The notes beneath the pieces are model-generated. The model was not told where the DNA came from. It did not search any database and worked only from the letters and a program-made list of their open reading frames with translations. Source: Bacteroidota bacterium (lineage in GTDB: Bacteria > Bacteroidota > Bacteroidia > Cytophagales > Cyclobacteriaceae). Taken from it: 64,000 nt of DNA. Below, one piece after another: positions 59,515 through 64,000 of this stretch. The stretch lies in contig JAEYWY010000005.1 of the NCBI GenBank assembly GCA_023428695.1, positions 1-64,000 on the forward strand, read 5' to 3'. Position 1 is the first letter of the stretch. Each line of letters starts with the position of its first letter. A program made the position numbers and the translations under genes.

Positions 59515-61227
59515 ATGGCAAATCTCAATTTAGACAGTCAGAAAGAATTCACATATGACGCGATCGTCGTTGGTTCCGGTATCAGCGGCGGCTGGGCGGC
59601 AAAGGAACTTACCGAAAAGGGATTCAGGACGCTGGTGCTTGAGCGCGGTAAAGACGTAAAACATAACGTTGACTATCCGACAACGAACATGATGCCGTGG
59701 GAGTTCAAACACCGCGGTGAGGTTCCGTGGCAGATCCAGCAGGAAAATCCCGTGGTGAGCAGGTGTTATGCGTTCAGGGAGGATGCGATGCACTTCTTTG
59801 TAAAGGACGACGAACACCCCTATACGCAGGAGAAACCCTTTGACTGGATACGCGGCTACCAGGTAGGGGGAAAGTCGCTGCTCTGGGCACGACATACACA
59901 ACGCTGGAGCGACTTTGATTTTACCGGTCCTGCGCGCGATGGTTTTGCCGTTGATTGGCCGATACGCTATAAGGATCTCGAACCCTGGTACAGCTACGTT
60001 GAAAAGTTTGCCGGGATATCAGGAAACCGCGATGGTCTGCCAGAACTTCCCGATGGTGAGTTTCTTCCGCCGTATGAACTTAGTTGTGTTGAAAAACACT
60101 TCAAGGAACAGATGGCGAAACACTATGGTAACCGCCACGTGATCGTTGCGCGATGTGCGCATTTGTCGCAGCCGCAGGAGATTCACATTCAACAGGGGCG
60201 GGCGCAATGTCAAAACAGAACGCTTTGTCAGCGGGGATGTCCCTTTGGTGGTTACTTCAGCAGCAACTCGTCTACATTGCCATGGGCGATGAAAACCGGT
60301 AACCTTACGCTGCGACCGAATTCAATCGTGCATTCTGTGATTTACGATGAAACAAAAGGTAAGGCAAGTGGTGTTCGCGTGATCGATGCACTTACGAAGG
60401 ATACTGTAGAATACTATGCGCCATTGATATTTGTTAACGCCAGCGCGCTGAACACAAACCTGATTTTGCTGAATTCAAAGTCGTCGCGATTCCCGGAAGG
60501 ACTTGGCAATGACAATGGACTGCTTGGAAAATACGTGGCGTTCCATATTTATCGTGGACGAATTTCCGGCGAATACGAAGGCTTTCCTGAATTCATCACC
60601 GATGGCAAGCGGCCTACGAGCGCATACATCCCGCGTTTCAGAAACCTTCACAAGCAGGAAACGGATTTTCTCAGAGGTTATGCAGCCGGATTCTCTGCAG
60701 GCAGGTACAACGAACGCGGTGCCAGCGGAACGGGAGCGACCTTGAAAGAAAATCTTGCTTCCGTGAAGTACGGTCCGTGGCGCGTAGGTTCGCACATCAT
60801 GGGTGAGACAATTCCGAAAGAGACCAACTACGTGGCACTTGATCAAAACGCAACAGATGATTGGGGTATGCCCCGCCTTAAGATTTCCGTCGACTATGAC
60901 GACAACGATGAAAAAATGATCGTTGACTTCTTCGAACAGTTTACTGAAATGTTCGAAAAGGCCGGTTTTAAGAACATCAAAACAAGCGATTCAAAACAGG
61001 CACCCGGGCTTGATATACATGAAATGGGTGGCGTCAGGATGGGGCACGATCCGAAAACGTCATTGGTAAACAAATGGCATCAGCTTCATGCATGCAAGAA
61101 TGTGTTTATCACCGACGGCGCTTGTATGACTTCGACATCAACACAAAATCCGTCGTTGACCTACATGGCTTTCGCGGCCCGCGCGGTTGATTATGCGGCA
61201 GGTGAAATAAAAAAGGGAAATCTATAA
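59515..61227 (+). CDS. GMC family oxidoreductase (first pair)
   Basis: A 570-residue FAD enzyme. The ADP-binding motif is VVGSGISGGWAAKELTEKG near residue 17, with GYQVGGKSLLWARHTQR in the middle and a GMC C-terminal pattern near 490-560 (MGGVRMGHDP, FITDGACMTSTSTQNPSLTY). A CRYHL-like cysteine cluster CQNRTLCQRGCPFGGY suggests an iron-sulfur or structural site. It should oxidise a sugar or alcohol with its subunit-3 partner, whose gene ends immediately upstream. No signal of its own is seen, so it may be exported with the partner. Confidence 0.92.
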   Translation: MANLNLDSQKEFTYDAIVVGSGISGGWAAKELTEKGFRTLVLERGKDVKHNVDYPTTNMMPWEFKHRGEVPWQIQQENPVVSRCYAFREDAMHFFVKDDEHPYTQEKPFDWIRGYQVGGKSLLWARHTQRWSDFDFTGPARDGFAVDWPIRYKDLEPWYSYVEKFAGISGNRDGLPELPDGEFLPPYELSCVEKHFKEQMAKHYGNRHVIVARCAHLSQPQEIHIQQGRAQCQNRTLCQRGCPFGGYFSSNSSTLPWAMKTGNLTLRPNSIVHSVIYDETKGKASGVRVIDALTKDTVEYYAPLIFVNASALNTNLILLNSKSSRFPEGLGNDNGLLGKYVAFHIYRGRISGEYEGFPEFITDGKRPTSAYIPRFRNLHKQETDFLRGYAAGFSAGRYNERGASGTGATLKENLASVKYGPWRVGSHIMGETIPKETNYVALDQNATDDWGMPRLKISVDYDDNDEKMIVDFFEQFTEMFEKAGFKNIKTSDSKQAPGLDIHEMGGVRMGHDPKTSLVNKWHQLHACKNVFITDGACMTSTSTQNPSLTYMAFAARAVDYAAGEIKKGNL

Positions 61228-61246
61228 GTGCACCTCACGAAATTTT

Positions 61247-61279
61247 AAGAGGTCGTTCCTGAGAGCGACCTCTTTTTTT
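61247..61279 (+). terminator. Intrinsic terminator after the first GMC gene
   Basis: Stem AAGAGGTCG with CGACCTCTT (nine pairs, loop of ten) is followed by TTTTTTT. It separates the two GMC pairs. Confidence 0.88.
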
Positions 61280-61404
61280 GTCATACATTGGCGATGTGTG
61301 TATGTGCATTCCATTTATCAAAAAATCAGTCATTTCCTCGTCGAGGGAATTGTTCCGCTGAAAAATAGTCAGTTACTTATACTTCTTAATTCCAACATTA
61401 ACCT

Positions 61405-63141
61405 ATGGCCGCATTTCAGATCAAGGAGTCCTCTGAACAATATGACGTATGCATTGTTGGTTCGGGGGCTGCGGGTGGCATGGCTGCCTACACGTTGACA
61501 CAGGCTGGTGTAAAAGTAGTAATGCTTGAGGCGGGCCCGATGTACGACCCTGCAAAGAATGTAACGCAGTTGAAATGGCCTTACGAATCGCCACGGCGCG
61601 GTGCGGCCACTAAACTTCGGTCCTTCGGTGACTTTGATGCGGCGTACGGTGGATGGGAAATCGACGGTGAGCCCTATACGCGTAAGAACGGCACGCAGTT
61701 CGACTGGTTCAGGGCGCGTATGTTGGGAGGTCGAACTAATCACTGGGGCCGAATTTCGTTGCGTTTTGGTCCGAATGATTTCAAACGCCGGAGTATTGAC
61801 GGCCTCGGCGACGACTGGCCAATTAGCTACGATGATGTGAAGCCTTGGTATGACAAGGTGGACCAACTGATAGGTGTGTTTGGAAGCACGGAAGGTATCT
61901 ACAATGAACCGGATGGTATTTTCCTTCCGCCGCCGAAACCGCGACTTCATGAAATGATGATCAAGGAAGCGGCGAACTCGCTCAATATACCGGTAATCCC
62001 ATCACGACTTTCGATACTTACCAAACCGATCAACAACCGCGGGCAGTGTTTTTATTGTTCGCAATGCAACCGCGGGTGCACTGTCTACGGCGATTTTTCT
62101 TCGTCGTCGGTGCTTGTGAAGCCGGCGATGGCAACAACCCATCTTACCGTAATTCCAAACGCGATGGCGCGTGAAGTGACCACCGACGACAACGGCAAGG
62201 CTACTGGTGTCTCGTACGTCGACAAAGAAACGCTGCAGGAACACGTGGTGCGAGCCCGTGTTGTCATACTCGCGGCAAGTGCGTGTGAGTCGGCGCGACT
62301 CCTGTTGAATTCAAAGTCCACACGGTTTCCCAACGGACTGGCTAATTCAAGCAATGTCGTCGGTAAGTATCTTCATGATTCAACCGGTGCTTCCATGAGC
62401 GGATTCCTGCCGAAGCTCGTTGATCGCAAACGCTACAATGAAGACGGCGTCGGTGGAATGCACGTATACACACCGTGGTGGCTGGACAACAAAAAACTCG
62501 ACTTTCCCCGTGGCTATCACATCGAATACTGGGGCGGCATGGGAATGCCTGGCTATGGATTTGGTTTCGGAATCCAGCATGTAAACGGAAAATTCCCGGC
62601 GCGTGACGGTAAGCAGAAATCTGCCGGTGGGTATGGAGCGTCATTGAAAGATGACATCAGATACTTTTACGGCGCCGGATTCGGAATGTCTGGCAGGGGT
62701 GAAGCGATCGCGCGCGAGGACAACTACTGTGAGATCGATCCGAATACGGTCGACAAATGGGGCATCCCTGTTTTGCGTTTCCATTACAAGTGGACCGACT
62801 ATGAAGTCAAACAGGCGAAACACATGCAGGATACGTTCGAAGAGATCATTCACAAAATGGGCGGCGTAGTCACGTCGTCCAAAGGCACAGCCGAAAATGA
62901 TTACGGGCTTGCTGCGCCTGGTCGGATCATCCATGAAGTAGGAACGACCCGTATGGGGAACGATCCGAAGAAGTCGGTCCTTAACAAGTACAACCAGGCC
63001 CATGATTGTAATAACCTCTTCGTTATGGATGGTGGCGCGTTTGTATCGCAGGCGGACAAAAACCCTACGTGGACCATTCTCGCGTTAGCGATGCGCGCAT
63101 CGGAGTATCTTATCGATGAAATGAAAAAGCAAAACATCTGA
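61405..63141 (+). CDS. GMC family oxidoreductase (second pair)
   Basis: A 578-residue paralogue of the preceding GMC enzyme, with IVGSGAAGGMAAYTLTQAG as FAD motif, MLGGRTNHWGRISLRFGP in the middle, cysteine cluster CFYCSQCNRGC, and GGAFVSQADKNPTWT at the C-terminal active site. In contrast to the first copy the gene precedes its subunit-3 partner. It likely oxidises a different sugar. No export signal of its own is visible. Confidence 0.92.
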   Translation: MAAFQIKESSEQYDVCIVGSGAAGGMAAYTLTQAGVKVVMLEAGPMYDPAKNVTQLKWPYESPRRGAATKLRSFGDFDAAYGGWEIDGEPYTRKNGTQFDWFRARMLGGRTNHWGRISLRFGPNDFKRRSIDGLGDDWPISYDDVKPWYDKVDQLIGVFGSTEGIYNEPDGIFLPPPKPRLHEMMIKEAANSLNIPVIPSRLSILTKPINNRGQCFYCSQCNRGCTVYGDFSSSSVLVKPAMATTHLTVIPNAMAREVTTDDNGKATGVSYVDKETLQEHVVRARVVILAASACESARLLLNSKSTRFPNGLANSSNVVGKYLHDSTGASMSGFLPKLVDRKRYNEDGVGGMHVYTPWWLDNKKLDFPRGYHIEYWGGMGMPGYGFGFGIQHVNGKFPARDGKQKSAGGYGASLKDDIRYFYGAGFGMSGRGEAIAREDNYCEIDPNTVDKWGIPVLRFHYKWTDYEVKQAKHMQDTFEEIIHKMGGVVTSSKGTAENDYGLAAPGRIIHEVGTTRMGNDPKKSVLNKYNQAHDCNNLFVMDGGAFVSQADKNPTWTILALAMRASEYLIDEMKKQNI

Positions 63142-63158
63142 CCTAAACACAACGTCGT

Positions 63159-63812
63159 ATGGACAGAAGAAAATATCTCAAATCATTTACGCTGGGTACT
63201 GTAGGTGCCGGTGTGTTGTTGGAATCGTGCAATACACCAAAGGAAACACCACCTGCGACAGCGGCGAAACCGGAGTTCACCATTGACCGGTATAAGGAAG
63301 AGCTGGAAAGAGAGGAGAAATTACAAAACGAAACATTCTTCGACGAGCACGAGATGAAGACAATCACGGTGCTTGCTGACATCATCATTCCGCGTGACGA
63401 CCGGTCAGGGAGTGCATCGGATGCGGGTGTACCTGATTTCATCGCCTTCATCGTTAAGGATATGCCGGCTCACCAATTGCCCATGCGCGGCGGATTAAAA
63501 TGGCTGGATGTACATTGTATGAAACATTACGGGAATGGGTTCATTGACTGTACCGAAGCACAACGAATTGAAGTTGTTGATCAGATCGCGTATCCCGAAC
63601 AGGCAGCGCCAGACATGAAACCCGGAGTAGCATTCTTTAATCGCATGCGCGATCTTACCGCTACCGGCTTCTTTACCTCGAAGATCGGAATTGCTGACCT
63701 TGGTTATGCGGGCAACACACCCAACCAATGGAACGGTGTTCCCGACGAGGTGCTTGCACAGTACGGACTCAGGTACGACGACCGTACCAATGAAATCAGC
63801 GTGAAGTACTAG
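63159..63812 (+). CDS. Gluconate 2-dehydrogenase subunit 3-like protein (second pair)
   Basis: A 217-residue partner for the second GMC enzyme, with a Tat-like or lipoprotein-like signal (MDRRKYLKSFTLGTVGAG, then ESC). The mature part has FFDEHEMKTITVLADIIIPR and DVHCMKHYGNGFID. It starts 17 bases after the GMC gene. It may export and anchor the enzyme at the periplasmic side. Confidence 0.88.
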   Translation: MDRRKYLKSFTLGTVGAGVLLESCNTPKETPPATAAKPEFTIDRYKEELEREEKLQNETFFDEHEMKTITVLADIIIPRDDRSGSASDAGVPDFIAFIVKDMPAHQLPMRGGLKWLDVHCMKHYGNGFIDCTEAQRIEVVDQIAYPEQAAPDMKPGVAFFNRMRDLTATGFFTSKIGIADLGYAGNTPNQWNGVPDEVLAQYGLRYDDRTNEISVKY

Positions 63813-63890
63813 ACCTCTGTTCTCATTGATGTAAGGTTAGCCCAACAAATGTCCTTGGATGCTGTGTTGAAAGATGCGTTCTTGTAAGCT

Positions 63891-64000
63891 ATGAGGTATT
63901 TTTTCCTGGCAGCGTTTCTGTTGTTTCATATTCTACTCGTGGCTCAGGAGGAAAACCAATCCCGAAAACGTGTGCAGACTGCGATTCGCGTTGACCACGC
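63891..64000 (+). CDS. Start of an exported protein (cut by window end)
   Basis: An ATG at 63891 opens a frame with a typical signal peptide (MRYFFLAAFLLFHILLVAQ) and a polar start EENQSRKRVQT that runs to the window edge. It lies 78 bases after the second GMC pair, on the same strand, so may belong to that unit. The family cannot be told from 36 codons. Confidence 0.5.
   Translation, partial: MRYFFLAAFLLFHILLVAQEENQSRKRVQTAIRVDH

Noticed and set aside
1..64000. CRISPR arrays, tRNA and rRNA genes
   Set aside because: No regularly spaced repeats, cloverleaf sequences or rRNA-like blocks were seen, although this was checked only by eye.

Overview
The window looks like chromosome of a free-living member of the Bacteroidota, most likely Cytophagales or Chitinophagales; the genus cannot be settled from the sequence. 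The clues are family content (S46 dipeptidyl-peptidase, CarboxypepD-reg-like protein, DUF6597-AraC regulators, GMC oxidoreductase/gluconate-dehydrogenase-subunit-3 pairs, many lipoprotein or Sec signals on glycoside hydrolases), TAnnTTTG-type -7 boxes and weak Shine-Dalgarno sites. No rRNA, tRNA or CRISPR array was seen.

Left part (1-6.3 kb): an AT-rich porin gene, small hypothetical genes, a GNAT acetyltransferase plus AraC regulator, and a complete IS630-family element. The element sits in codon 4 of a VOC (glyoxalase-fold) gene. Its inverted repeats, TA duplication and a -1 frameshift site in the transposase gene are all readable.

6.9-13.4 kb: a compact polyketide locus. It has one 1573-residue synthase (KS-AT-DH-like-ACP-TE, no KR), a lipocalin-like protein overlapping it, a SpoIIAA-like protein on the other strand, and an Sfp-type phosphopantetheinyl transferase. 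The architecture recalls bacterial orsellinate-type iterative synthases, and the DH-like domain has lost its second catalytic residue.

13.6-32.6 kb: a mixed region of small, mostly unrelated genes. It includes a sialate O-acetylesterase, an acetyltransferase, a 5'-truncated VOC gene, a small lipoprotein with a Kunitz (BPTI) cysteine pattern, a Tat-exported Gfo/Idh/MocA protein, a CE15-like esterase, two adjacent genes each broken by one in-frame TAG, several one-domain proteins (DUF1801, VOC, TfoX-N, GNAT), a GH25 lysozyme, a TIM-barrel sugar isomerase, an LLM flavin oxidoreductase flanked by repeats, and a rhomboid-MORN-TonB fusion.

32.6-48 kb: a phosphate transporter, a GH43 enzyme, a nucleoside hydrolase, regulators, a universal stress protein, and a tight four-gene operon (TetR, ABC exporter, HlyD-like adaptor, TolC-like channel). 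It also holds two gene remnants.

48-64 kb: a carbohydrate-use region with GH29, S46 peptidase, GH13, GH109-like, GH9 and GH16. Two paralogous couples follow, each pairing a GMC oxidoreductase with a gluconate-dehydrogenase-subunit-3-like protein and arranged as mirror images. Together these suggest breakdown of plant or algal glycans outside the cytoplasm, with periplasmic oxidation of the released sugars. The window ends inside another exported protein gene.
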